DNA of 11,921 nt from Prevotella sp. UBA4341 (GTDB lineage: Bacteria; Bacteroidota; Bacteroidia; Bacteroidales; Bacteroidaceae): NCBI GenBank assembly GCA_002393705.1, contig DGTH01000094.1, forward strand, positions 1 to 11,921. The letters run 5' to 3'. The notes under the pieces were generated by a model. It did no database searches and was not told the origin of the DNA. It saw only the letters and a list, made by a program, of their open reading frames with translations. Below, in pieces: positions 1-6,936 of this stretch (position 1 is its first letter; each line of letters begins with the position of its first letter). The position numbers and the translations under genes were made by a program.

Positions 1-278
1 CCCTTGATCCACATCTTGGCGGGTGAGAAGGTGTGCATCCAGGTGATGATACCCACGCACTTCGCGTCGTTGTTGGCAGCCTTCATTACGTCCTCGACTT
101 CCTTCGAGCTGTTAGCCGTGCCTTTATATACTACCTTGATGGGAATAATGCCGCTGTTGTTCAGGCCTTCCACCATTTCCTTCGAGTGAGCGTCAACGGC
201 TACGACAGCATCGCCTCCGTACAGCAGTTGTGCACCTGTTACCCACCAAATCTCAAAATTCTCAAATCCTTTAACCAT
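1..278 (-). CDS. araA: L-arabinose isomerase, N-terminal part (cut by window edge)
   Basis: The enzyme converts L-arabinose to L-ribulose in the cytoplasm, the first step of arabinose catabolism. Only the first 92 codons are present; the rest lies beyond the left edge. The translation starts MVKGFENFEIWWVTGAQLLY and ends near residues 81-92 with TWMHTFSPAKMWIKG. These match my recollection of the start of E. coli AraA, where the corresponding stretches are YEVWFVIGSQHLYG and WLHTFSPAKMWI. The ATG at 276-278 gives the expected N-terminus. The sequence before it is AT-rich without a strong Shine-Dalgarno. The gene lies 52 bases after araD on the same strand and is probably the last gene of this operon seen here. 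The catalytic residues are outside the window, so intactness cannot be judged. Confidence 0.95.
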   Translation of the reverse strand, partial: MVKGFENFEIWWVTGAQLLYGGDAVVAVDAHSKEMVEGLNNSGIIPIKVVYKGTANSSKEVEDVMKAANNDAKCVGIITWMHTFSPAKMWIK

Positions 279-330
279 AATAATTTTAAGTTTTTAAGTT
301 GTTGTATATTAATATTAGTATGTTTGTAGC

Positions 331-1041
331 TTAATGCTTCTGTCCTTTCTGTCCGTAGTAGGCGTTCGGTCCGTGCTTGCGCATGTAGTGCTTCTCGACG
401 AGCAGCGGGTTCATTGTCAGGTTGGGGTTGACGCTGAAAGCCACGAAGGCCATCTTGGCGCACTGTTCCATGACCTTTGCGTTATACACGGCATTGTCGG
501 GCGACGTTCCCCACGAGAAGGGTCCGTGGTTCTTCACCAGCACGGCGGGTGTGTGGTCGGGATTGATCTTGCGAATGTTCAAAATCTCATCTACGATAAC
601 GTTACCCGTTTCCAGTTCGTACTGTCCCTTCACCTCGGCCTCGGTCATGTCGCGGGTGCAGGGAATGTCCTGATAGAAGTAGTCGGCATGTGTGGTTCCG
701 ATGTTAGGAATGTCGCGTCCGGCCTGTGCAAAGGCTGTAGCGTAGGTGGAGTGGGTGTGTACTACGCCCTTGATGTTGGGGAACGCCTTGTAGAGTACGA
801 GGTGTGTCGGTGTGTCGCTCGAGGGGTTCAGGTCGCCCTCCACCACCTTTCCGCTCTCTAAATCGACGACCACCATGTCTTCGGCTTTCATCTCGTCATA
901 GCTTACGCCGCTGGGTTTTATAACTACGAGGCCTTTCTCGCGGTCAATACCGGAGACGTTGCCCCAGGTAAAGATAACCAATCCTTGTTTTACCAAATCC
1001 AGATTGGCCTTGAATACTTTTTGTTTAAGTTCTTCTAACAT
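331..1041 (-). CDS. araD: L-ribulose-5-phosphate 4-epimerase
   Basis: AraD interconverts L-ribulose-5-phosphate and D-xylulose-5-phosphate by a zinc-dependent retro-aldol mechanism, linking arabinose to the pentose phosphate pathway. The 236 residues match the usual class II aldolase/epimerase length (E. coli 231). Family features visible: TWGNVSG at 25-31, KPSGVSY at 42-48, SSDTPTH at 74-80 with the zinc ligand Asp76, HTHSTYA at 95-101 with zinc ligands His95 and His97, the catalytic Asp120, the third zinc His at 172 in KNHGPF, and the C-terminal NAYYGQ with the catalytic Tyr229. All key residues are present, so it should be active. L-fuculose-phosphate aldolase is a relative, but the length, the Tyr229 region and the neighbouring araA favour AraD. 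It starts 9 bases after the regulator gene and is clearly co-transcribed. Confidence 0.96.
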   Translation of the reverse strand: MLEELKQKVFKANLDLVKQGLVIFTWGNVSGIDREKGLVVIKPSGVSYDEMKAEDMVVVDLESGKVVEGDLNPSSDTPTHLVLYKAFPNIKGVVHTHSTYATAFAQAGRDIPNIGTTHADYFYQDIPCTRDMTEAEVKGQYELETGNVIVDEILNIRKINPDHTPAVLVKNHGPFSWGTSPDNAVYNAKVMEQCAKMAFVAFSVNPNLTMNPLLVEKHYMRKHGPNAYYGQKGQKH

Positions 1042-1050
1042 ATTTATAAT

Positions 1051-1728
1051 CTATAGTTTAAAGTTTGGGTCTTCATTATAGGCACTGCGGTTGAAGTGGT
1101 AGAGGTATGCCCCTCGCTTGGAGCCCGACTTGTCTATCAACTCGGTCTTCTCGATAAATTCCATTTCTTTGATGCGCTTACGGAAGTTCCGCTTATCCAC
1201 CTGCTCGCCGTTGACGGCCTCGTAGAGCCGCTGTAGCTGGGTGAGCGTGAACAGTTCTGGCAACAGTCGGAAACTAATGGGCTCCGTCTTGATTTTCTCC
1301 CGCATGATGCGACGTGCCTGACGTATCATTTCGCGGTGGTCGGAGTACATGGGGGGCAACTGCGTGATGTTGACCCATTCTACTCCGTGCTTCTTGCGCA
1401 GTTCGTCATCGTAGTCGTTGACGTTTATCAAGGCATAGTAGGCTATTGATATGACGCGTTCACCAGGGTCACGGTCAACGCTTCCGAATGCGCCCACCTG
1501 TCTCATGTACAAGTGACGTATGCCTGTCAGTTCCTGTAGCGTACGGTTGGCCGCCTCATCAACACTTTCGTTGGGGCCTACAAAACCACCATATAACGAC
1601 CATTCGCCTCGGCCCGGGTCCATCTGACGCTTACCGATGAGTACGCGCAGATGGCCCTCGTCGAAGCCGAAGATAATGCAATCTACAGAAACGTATGCCT
1701 TTGAGTATTCACTGTAGTAGGTTGTCAT
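1051..1728 (-). CDS. araR: Nudix-fold transcriptional regulator of arabinose use (AraR, NrtR family)
   Basis: Predicted sugar-sensing repressor or regulator made of a Nudix-like domain (about residues 8-140) and a C-terminal winged helix-turn-helix (about 150-225). The Nudix box is at 48-70: Gly48, Glu54, Arg62, Glu66 and Gly69 are kept, but the box reads RTLQELTG where an active hydrolase has REUxEExG. Two catalytic Glu positions are therefore Thr63 and Leu67, which argues against pyrophosphohydrolase activity. This agrees with what is known of AraR from Bacteroides thetaiotaomicron, an NrtR-family protein that binds L-arabinose and has lost enzyme activity. The gene sits between the SSS symporter (28 bases) and araD (9 bases), so it would be co-expressed with its own targets. 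NrtR of NAD metabolism is the alternative, but the setting makes AraR far more likely. Confidence 0.9.
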   Translation of the reverse strand: MTTYYSEYSKAYVSVDCIIFGFDEGHLRVLIGKRQMDPGRGEWSLYGGFVGPNESVDEAANRTLQELTGIRHLYMRQVGAFGSVDRDPGERVISIAYYALINVNDYDDELRKKHGVEWVNITQLPPMYSDHREMIRQARRIMREKIKTEPISFRLLPELFTLTQLQRLYEAVNGEQVDKRNFRKRIKEMEFIEKTELIDKSGSKRGAYLYHFNRSAYNEDPNFKL

Positions 1729-1756
1729 AGCCTATTTTTGATTGTAAAACACTCGT

Positions 1757-3490
1757 TTACCAGAAGTATGCATAGAAGCAGGCGCAGAGACCTACGACAA
1801 CCAGTGTGCCGACGATGTCCCATACGTTCCAGCTCTCGCGGATGCTCTTCTTGAATTCCGAGGTAAAGGTGATAGCCTCCACCTGAGCCTTCGAGGGTGC
1901 GGGCGTGAAGCAGCTTACTACTACCATCAATGCAATGATGAATACCAGCAGCCAGCACTCGAAGATGAGCCAGTTGGTCTGCCAGAACCAGGATGTGTAG
2001 TCCCAGAAGGCACCGTCCATGGCAGCCTTGCCTGAGTCGGTGATGACGTTGGTCACCAGACGAATCATGCCTACGATGAAGCCGCCAATGAGACCCCACT
2101 CACCAGCCTTCGGTGTGATCTTCTTGGAGAAGATACCCAGCGTGAACACAGCCACCATGGCCGGAGCCAGGAGCGACTGAATGCCCTGCAGGTACGAGTA
2201 GAGGGTGTCCATAGACATCATGACGGGCATCCAGGCCAGACCCAGCAGCACCACGACGACGGTGGCAATACGGCCAACGAGCACGTAGTGGGCCTCGCTC
2301 ATGCCCTTCTTCATGGGCTTGTAGAAGTCCTCGGTGAAGAGCGTGGCGCAGCTGTTGAAGAAAGCAGCCAGCGAAGCTACCAGGGCGCAGATGAAGCCGA
2401 TGGTCACGATACCCTTCACGCCGGCGGGCAGAACGTGCTTCACCATCAGGGCGAAAGCGGCGTCCGTGTCGTCCATGACGAAACCGTTAATCTCGGGGTG
2501 CTGAGCCAAAGCTGCAGCTATCATGCCGGGGATAAGGAACATGAAGCAAGGCAGAATCTTGAAGAAACCGGCTGCGATGGTACCACGACGTGCGCGTGCC
2601 ATGACGGCCTTGTTATCCTCGCCTGGCACCTGACCCAGTACACGCTGTACGATGTGCTGGTCGGTACACCAGTACCAGAAACCGATAATCGAAGCTCCGA
2701 GGAATACCACGTAGCCCGGATACTCGCGATACATGGGGTCACCCGGGTCGGTGTGGAACATGTGGTTAATGCCGTAGCCTTCGTGCATCTGTCGGGCGGT
2801 GTCCATCATCGTAGCCCAACCCGTAGTGATGCTGCCGCCGCCCAGGGCTGCCAGTCCGAGGAAGAGCACCAGGAACGAACCTATAATAAGAATAGGAGTC
2901 TGGATGGACGACAGCGTCATCACACCCTTCATGCCGCCGAACACGGTGAAAATGGCCGTGACGGCAATAAGGCCGATAGCTCCGTACCAGAACGGTATGC
3001 CGAGAAGGAACTCAAAGAAGATACCACCCGTGAAAGCTGTTACTGAAACCTTTGTCAGCACGTAGGCTACCAGCGTGATGATGCTAAGCCACGAGCCCGT
3101 ACGCTGTGTGTAGCGGAACTTCAGAAAGTCGGGCATGGTGATAATCTTGCCCATCTTGTTGATGAGCAACTGGTAGAACGGTACAAACAGCCAGCCGAGG
3201 ATGAGGATCATCCAACCCTGCATCTCCCAGTGGGCCATGCCGACGCCGTCCTTTGCACCCGTACCGGCCAGGCCTACGAGGTGCTCCGAACCGATGTTGG
3301 CGGCAAAGATGGCCATACCGATGACGTACCACGGCTCGCCCTTACCGAAGAGGTAAGCCGACGAGTCTTCGCCCTGCTGGGCTTTCTTGTCTTTCCAGAT
3401 AGCATACCACACGGCTGCTATTACTCCGCAGAGGCCCAGAGCCAGCACCAGCCAGTCGAGCCAGATGAATTCATGTGAACTCCAATTCAT
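1757..3490 (-). CDS. SSS-family sodium/sugar symporter, probably for L-arabinose
   Basis: An inner-membrane sodium-coupled sugar importer of the SSS/SLC5 family (SGLT/vSGLT-like), 577 residues, the length expected for about 14 membrane helices. Visible traits: an N-terminal hydrophobic segment at about 13-31; the conserved AANIGSEHLVGLAGTGA stretch at 63-79; ITMPDFLKFRYTQR at 117-130, which corresponds to the family's LPEFLxxRF; and FGGMKGVMTLSSIQ at 184-197, a well-conserved SGLT segment. The C-terminus ends in a hydrophobic helix. The substrate is inferred from the operon: it lies between an MFS sugar porter and the arabinose regulator. Galactose or glucose transport is possible on sequence alone. 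The start at 3488-3490 gives a short cytoplasm-like leader (MNWSSHEF) and a 26-base gap from the preceding gene. Confidence 0.92.
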   Translation of the reverse strand: MNWSSHEFIWLDWLVLALGLCGVIAAVWYAIWKDKKAQQGEDSSAYLFGKGEPWYVIGMAIFAANIGSEHLVGLAGTGAKDGVGMAHWEMQGWMILILGWLFVPFYQLLINKMGKIITMPDFLKFRYTQRTGSWLSIITLVAYVLTKVSVTAFTGGIFFEFLLGIPFWYGAIGLIAVTAIFTVFGGMKGVMTLSSIQTPILIIGSFLVLFLGLAALGGGSITTGWATMMDTARQMHEGYGINHMFHTDPGDPMYREYPGYVVFLGASIIGFWYWCTDQHIVQRVLGQVPGEDNKAVMARARRGTIAAGFFKILPCFMFLIPGMIAAALAQHPEINGFVMDDTDAAFALMVKHVLPAGVKGIVTIGFICALVASLAAFFNSCATLFTEDFYKPMKKGMSEAHYVLVGRIATVVVVLLGLAWMPVMMSMDTLYSYLQGIQSLLAPAMVAVFTLGIFSKKITPKAGEWGLIGGFIVGMIRLVTNVITDSGKAAMDGAFWDYTSWFWQTNWLIFECWLLVFIIALMVVVSCFTPAPSKAQVEAITFTSEFKKSIRESWNVWDIVGTLVVVGLCACFYAYFW

Positions 3491-3516
3491 AATTCTTTTT
3501 TTTCTTGTTTTATTTG

Positions 3517-5001
3517 TTATTTGTTAGTAGTTTTGTTCCTCCAAAGTGCCGTCATGTCCTCCAGCGTCTTGCCTTTGGTCTCGGGCACGAGTTTCCATAC
3601 GAACAGGGCTGCCACGATGCAGATGATGCCGTAAAGACCATAGGTGAACCAGTGGCCGAAGTCGTCGCCCTCAGTAAGGTGCATGTTGAACATGGGCACG
3701 AACGACGAGGAGACGATGAAGTTGAATATCCACTGGAAAGCCACCGCAATGGCTACAGCCGACGAGCGGATGGTGTTCGGGAATATCTCGGCAATGAGCA
3801 CCCAGGTGATGGGACCCCACGAGAACATGAACGATGCTGAATAGACCATGATGCTGGCTGCCGTTACCAGTTCCAGGCCTGCATGGCCGAACGTTACGGC
3901 AACGCCGAAGGCTCCTAAGGCCATGCCTAACGAGCCCCAGATGAGCAACGGCTTACGGCCCCACTTCTCGACCGTGAAGACGGCCACCAGCGTGAACGTA
4001 ATGTTGACGACACCCATCACTACCGTGTTCATCATCGGGTTGGTCATACCCATGTCGCCGAAGATGCGCGGGGCGTAGTATAAGACGGCATTGATGCCTA
4101 CTGCCTGCTGGAACACCGAGAGCATGATGCCTACGAAGACGCACATCCAGCCATAGGCCATGAGCTTCTCTTGGCGCACCACGAGGGTCTGCTTGATGTC
4201 CTCGAGTATCTGTTGAGCCTTCTTCGCGCCGTTGATGCGCGACAGGATGCCCAGTGCCTTCTTGTCCTCGCCCACCAGCACCAGATAGCGTGGTGTCTCG
4301 GGCACGAAACATACCAGGATGGTAAACAGCGCAGCGGGTATGGCCTCAGAGCCGAACATGTAGCGCCAGCCGCGCTCTATGGTCCACGGGTCGCTCGTCG
4401 GGGCTACAACACCCTCGACGGCCTGACCTATATTCTCGATGATGGGGTTCGTGTGCTCGCCCAGTATCATGAAGTTGACGAAATAAACCACCAGCTGTCC
4501 GAAGATGATGGCAAACTGGTTCCACGAAACCAGCATGCCGCGAATGTTCGACGGTGCCACCTCGCCAATATACATGGGGCAGATGGCCGAGGCCAGACCT
4601 ACGCCAATGCCGCCAATGATGCGGTAGATGTTGAACATGATGAGCAGCGAGTAGGTGGGTACGCCGTAGTCGAAGGCTCCGAACTCAGGATTCATGGAAC
4701 CCAGTGCCGACACGAAAAACAAGATACCCGCCAGTATCAGCGACTTCTTGCGCCCCAAGTTGGTGGCGAAGAAGCCCGATGCTGCAGAACCGATAATGCA
4801 ACCAATCAGCGCTGAGGACGATGTGAAACCGTGCAGCATGTCAGTATAGTCCCAGGCTTCACCCTGTATGAAGAAAGCCTGCAGGCCCTTCTCGGCGCCC
4901 GAAATGACGGCAGTGTCGTAGCCGAAGAGCAGTCCGCCCAGCACGGCTACCAGTACGATACTTATCAGATAGGCTTTGCTACCGTTTTCTGATTGAGCCA
5001 T
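3517..5001 (-). CDS. MFS sugar porter (XylE/AraE-like sugar:proton symporter)
   Basis: A 494-residue inner-membrane sugar/H+ symporter of the MFS sugar porter family, with the usual 12 helices. Family signatures appear in order: GYDTAVISG at 27-35 in helix 1, the loop motif GRKKS at 83-87, RIIGGIGVGLAS at 127-138, PETPRYL at 234-240 after helix 6, QQAVGINAVLYYAP at 298-311 in helix 7, GRKP at 348-351, GPITWVLIAEIFP at 396-408 in helix 10, and PETKGKT at 473-479 at the end. The combination resembles XylE/AraE of E. coli. D-xylose or L-arabinose is the likely substrate; the operon favours arabinose, but many members take several pentoses. It starts 13 bases after the mutarotase gene. A second, sodium-coupled importer follows it, so the operon encodes two energetically different routes for sugar. 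Confidence 0.93.
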   Translation of the reverse strand: MAQSENGSKAYLISIVLVAVLGGLLFGYDTAVISGAEKGLQAFFIQGEAWDYTDMLHGFTSSSALIGCIIGSAASGFFATNLGRKKSLILAGILFFVSALGSMNPEFGAFDYGVPTYSLLIMFNIYRIIGGIGVGLASAICPMYIGEVAPSNIRGMLVSWNQFAIIFGQLVVYFVNFMILGEHTNPIIENIGQAVEGVVAPTSDPWTIERGWRYMFGSEAIPAALFTILVCFVPETPRYLVLVGEDKKALGILSRINGAKKAQQILEDIKQTLVVRQEKLMAYGWMCVFVGIMLSVFQQAVGINAVLYYAPRIFGDMGMTNPMMNTVVMGVVNITFTLVAVFTVEKWGRKPLLIWGSLGMALGAFGVAVTFGHAGLELVTAASIMVYSASFMFSWGPITWVLIAEIFPNTIRSSAVAIAVAFQWIFNFIVSSSFVPMFNMHLTEGDDFGHWFTYGLYGIICIVAALFVWKLVPETKGKTLEDMTALWRNKTTNK

Positions 5002-5014
5002 AGTTGTCGATGTT

Positions 5015-6208
5015 TTACTTAATAGTGAACTTGTAAGCTACATGGCTCATGTACTTTTCACCGGGCTTTACCACGGCGCTGGGCCATTCGGGTTTGTTGG
5101 GTGTGTCGGGATACTTCTGACTCTCTAAGCAGACCGAAACGTGTTTCGGGTACTTCTTGCCCAGTTTGCGTACGATGTCGGCATCGCGGCCTACGCCCTG
5201 GAAGTTTCCACTATATACCTGTACGCCCGGCTCGTTGGTAAACATCTCTAAGAAGATGCCCGTCTCGGGTGAGTACAGCGAGGCACATACGGTCTTGTCG
5301 TCGCCCACGCCGTCCTTGTACGTGTTCAGACACCAGTTGTGGTCAAAGCCCGTAGCGTTCTTTATCTGGTCAAACTCTGTGTTGTTGATGTTCAGGCTCA
5401 GCGGGGTGGGGGTGCGGAAGTCCATTGGCGTACCCTCGACAGGCTTGATTTCGCCCGTTGTCATGTAGGTGGCGTCGCTGGGCGTGTAGTTGTCAGCATT
5501 TACCATGAGCACCATGTTGTCACCCTCGCGTGTGGGGTCGCCGTTCAGGTTGAAGTACGAGTGGTTGGTCATGTTGATGACGGTCTCCTTGTCGGTCGTG
5601 GCCTCCATCAGAATGTCGATGGTGTTGTCGGGCAGCACGGTAAATGTTGCCTTGGCCTCCACGTTGCCGGGAAAACCGTTGTCGCCGTCGGGGCTAAGCA
5701 GTGTCAGAATGAGCGTCGTGTCGTTAGGCTGTTCAGCGTCCCACACCTGGTGCATCCAGCCCGTGTTGCCACCACCGTGCAGACAGTGCTTGGCACCGTT
5801 GCCCGTGTCGTTCTGGCGCAACTGGATAGTGTCGCCGCCCAGCACAATCTTGCCGTCGTTGATGCGGTTGGCGTAGCGGCCTACCGTCGAGCCGTAGTCG
5901 GAGGGCGAGTTCAGCGTGTCGGCATACTGGCGCAGGTTGTCGAAGCCCAACACAACATCGGTCGGTTTTCCGTCCTTGTCAGGTACTACCAGTGAAACGA
6001 TGCGTCCGCCGTAGTTGGTGATGCACACTTCCATGCCGTTTTGGTTCTTCAAGGTGAATAACGCGGTCTTCTTGCCATTGATGGTCGAGTCAAAGGCTAC
6101 AGGGTTCAGACCTGAGACGGTTGTCTGCTGTTTGTCGGCAGACGTACAGGCAGCGAGCATGGCAGCAGCCACACCAGCACCCATTAAAATTCCTCTTAAG
6201 TTCTTCAT
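5015..6208 (-). CDS. galM: Aldose 1-epimerase (mutarotase), exported lipoprotein
   Basis: A GalM-family mutarotase that interconverts alpha and beta anomers of free sugars. At 397 residues it is longer than cytoplasmic GalM (about 346 in E. coli) because of an N-terminal signal: basic MKNLR, a hydrophobic run, then the lipobox LAAC with Cys21 as the lipidated residue. It should act outside the inner membrane; the residues after Cys21 (TSADKQ) do not show an acidic Bacteroidetes surface-export signal, so a periplasm-facing location is my guess. Catalytic features are present: GRYANRI at 110-116, His144 in HCLHGG, His216 in NHSYFNL, Asp289 in GFDH and the general base Glu362 in CLESQ. It is the first gene of the arabinose operon, placed to equilibrate anomers before uptake. 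True specificity (arabinose, xylose, galactose) cannot be read from sequence. Confidence 0.94.
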   Translation of the reverse strand: MKNLRGILMGAGVAAAMLAACTSADKQQTTVSGLNPVAFDSTINGKKTALFTLKNQNGMEVCITNYGGRIVSLVVPDKDGKPTDVVLGFDNLRQYADTLNSPSDYGSTVGRYANRINDGKIVLGGDTIQLRQNDTGNGAKHCLHGGGNTGWMHQVWDAEQPNDTTLILTLLSPDGDNGFPGNVEAKATFTVLPDNTIDILMEATTDKETVINMTNHSYFNLNGDPTREGDNMVLMVNADNYTPSDATYMTTGEIKPVEGTPMDFRTPTPLSLNINNTEFDQIKNATGFDHNWCLNTYKDGVGDDKTVCASLYSPETGIFLEMFTNEPGVQVYSGNFQGVGRDADIVRKLGKKYPKHVSVCLESQKYPDTPNKPEWPSAVVKPGEKYMSHVAYKFTIK

Positions 6209-6259
6209 TATCAGAGTTGTTTTAGTTGTAATATTACTTGAGTTTCATAATTTTGGGTG

Positions 6260-6291
6260 TAAATTTACAACAATCTTTTGAATTGGCCAAA
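6260..6291 (-). promoter_or_regulatory. Promoter of the arabinose operon
   Basis: On the minus strand TTTG (6291-6288) is followed after 20 bases by TAAATTTA (6267-6260), seven of the eight positions of the Bacteroidetes -7 consensus TAnnTTTG counted with its free positions. Spacing of 19-21 is what is known for this phylum's main sigma factor. Transcription would start near 6253, leaving a leader of about 45 bases before the mutarotase ATG. That leader contains a perfect 10-base palindrome, GTAATATTAC, at 6228-6237, a possible operator. Confidence 0.55.
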
Positions 6292-6334
6292 TATTCTTTG
6301 AATATATTTTTATTTTAGTGTTTATTTGACACTA
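6291..6334. promoter_or_regulatory. Two inverted repeats just upstream of the arabinose promoter (candidate regulator sites)
   Basis: Two separate dyads lie directly upstream of the -33 element. ATATTC-TTT-GAATAT spans 6291-6305. TAGTGT, seven bases, then ACACTA spans 6316-6334. Both have the size and symmetry of sites for a dimeric regulator. AraR is encoded in the operon and is an obvious candidate, but I cannot confirm its recognition sequence from here. Position upstream of -33 would suit an activator better than a classical blocking repressor. Confidence 0.35.
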
Positions 6335-6463
6335 TTTAACGTTCTCCTCTCGTTCTTCTCTGGCTACGCGCGACTTTCTTTTATGACTATCCACCATCTC
6401 CCGGTAGTCGGCCTGAAGGGCCAATAGCTCATAGCCCAGGGCATCTGCTCTTTTAGGCTGATT
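6332..6463 (-). pseudogene. C-terminal remnant of an unknown protein
   Basis: An open frame of 43 codons with a stop directly upstream (TAG at 6466-6464) and ending in TAG at 6334-6332. The peptide includes KRADALGYELLALQADY followed by a strongly charged tail with RKSRVAREEREENVK. It has the composition of a real helical protein end, and the DNA here is richer in G and C than the AT-rich surroundings. There is no start codon at its head, and the same frame upstream of the stop reads TTRKRASE. I read it as the tail of a decayed or displaced gene. I do not recognise the family. A chance open frame is possible. Confidence 0.3.
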
Positions 6464-6582
6464 CTATTCGCTCGCACGTTTTCTTGTTGTAATCACAATA
6501 AACATTTCATCATTAAGAAGTTGAAAAATCGGCAAAAACCGACGCGCTTTGGTTAAAGTCGTTGTATTATAGTGTGTTAGAG

Positions 6583-6621
6583 CGCGTCAGTTTGCTTTTT
6601 TTAAAGAAGCAAACTGACGCG
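6583..6621. repeat. Perfect 15-bp inverted repeat (module 1/2 junction)
   Basis: CGCGTCAGTTTGCTT (6583-6597) and AAGCAAACTGACGCG (6607-6621) are perfectly complementary around a 9-base loop. It is the strongest hairpin of the middle block. Neither strand has a T-run directly after it, so it does not look like an ordinary intrinsic terminator. It forms the junction between modules 1 and 2 of the repeat element. Confidence 0.85.
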
Positions 6622-6734
6622 GTAAAAAAAGTGATATGTTTAGAGGTCGTAAGTGGCATATTTAGAAGTGGAAAACCATAGGTTTAGCAGCAGAAAGTGG
6701 CATGTTTGTTCTTGAAAAATGGCACTTTAACAGG

Positions 6735-6822
6735 AGAGAAGTGGTACTTCTCCACCAGAGAAGTGCCGTTTCTCTATGAGAGAAGTGCCGTTTCTCCATG
6801 AGAGAAGTGCCATTTCTCTCTG
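6735..6822. repeat. Four tandem copies of a 22-base repeat
   Basis: AGAGAA begins at 6735, 6757, 6779 and 6801, giving an exact 22-base period. The consensus is close to AGAGAAGTGCCGTTTCTCTA plus TG. Each unit is itself an imperfect dyad, because AGAGAA can pair with TTCTCT, so the array would fold as a row of small hairpins. The first copy differs most (GTGGTAC for GTGCCGT). More degenerate relatives with the word AAGTGGCA or its variants lie upstream at about 6650-6730. The array ends exactly where the GCGTCGGTTTG end motif of module 2 begins. Confidence 0.85.
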
Positions 6823-6858
6823 CGTCGGTTTGCTCCTTTTAAAATAAGAAACCGACGC
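6822..6858. repeat. Inverted repeat (module 2/3 junction)
   Basis: GCGTCGGTTT (6822-6831) pairs perfectly with AAACCGACGC (6849-6858); the loop contains TTTTAAAA, itself a palindrome. It is the counterpart of the hairpin at 6583-6621 and has the same layout with a G for A change in the stem that is compensated on the other arm (CGG/CCG against CAG/CTG). That paired change suggests selection for pairing or a shared origin of arms. Confidence 0.8.
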
Positions 6859-6936
6859 GGGTTAAACCTCTCTACGACAATTGATTATAAGTTTTGCGTC
6901 AGTTTGAAGCATTTTTTTTACTTATTTCTCAGAAAG

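Larger units (their letters stand above)
6536..6906. repeat. Three-module intergenic repeat element bounded by GACGCG/GCGTC motifs
   Basis: Three consecutive modules each begin with AAACYGACGCG and end with GCGTCRGTTTG: 6536-6594, 6611-6832 and 6849-6906. The two spacers between them are both exactly 16 bases and AT-rich with a TTTTAAA core (6595-6610 and 6833-6848). The end motifs of one module can pair as a stem of 10-12 bases; the facing motifs of adjacent modules also pair, making alternative hairpins across the spacers. Modules 1 and 3 (59 and 58 bases) also share internal GGTTAAA and a TTGATTATA-like segment, so they are related copies in direct orientation. Module 2 is expanded to 222 bases by the 22-base tandem repeats. 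No open frame of interest is inside. It may be a non-autonomous mobile or REP-like element or a structured RNA; the function is unknown. Confidence 0.7.

Noticed and set aside
306..321. A near-palindrome in the araD-araA gap as a firm operator.
   Set aside because: The stretch is almost pure A/T, so such symmetry is likely by chance; kept only as a hint in the dyad finding.
2288..3046. A 252-codon plus-strand frame opposite the SSS symporter gene.
   Set aside because: Antisense to a well-conserved membrane protein; its His- and Glu-rich composition with no hydrophobic core is typical of a shadow frame.
4171..4815. A 214-codon plus-strand frame opposite the MFS porter gene.
   Set aside because: Antisense shadow; no family resemblance, while the minus frame carries all MFS signatures.
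5339..5995. A 218-codon plus-strand frame opposite the mutarotase gene.
   Set aside because: Antisense shadow, Val-rich with no motif; the minus strand encodes a complete mutarotase.
6583..6621. An intrinsic terminator.
   Set aside because: The stem is strong but no T-run follows it on either strand, and no gene ends nearby.
6536..6906. A CRISPR array or integron attC array.
   Set aside because: The repeats alternate in orientation, the modules are of very unequal length, and the 22-base units have no unique spacers; no cas or integrase gene is near.
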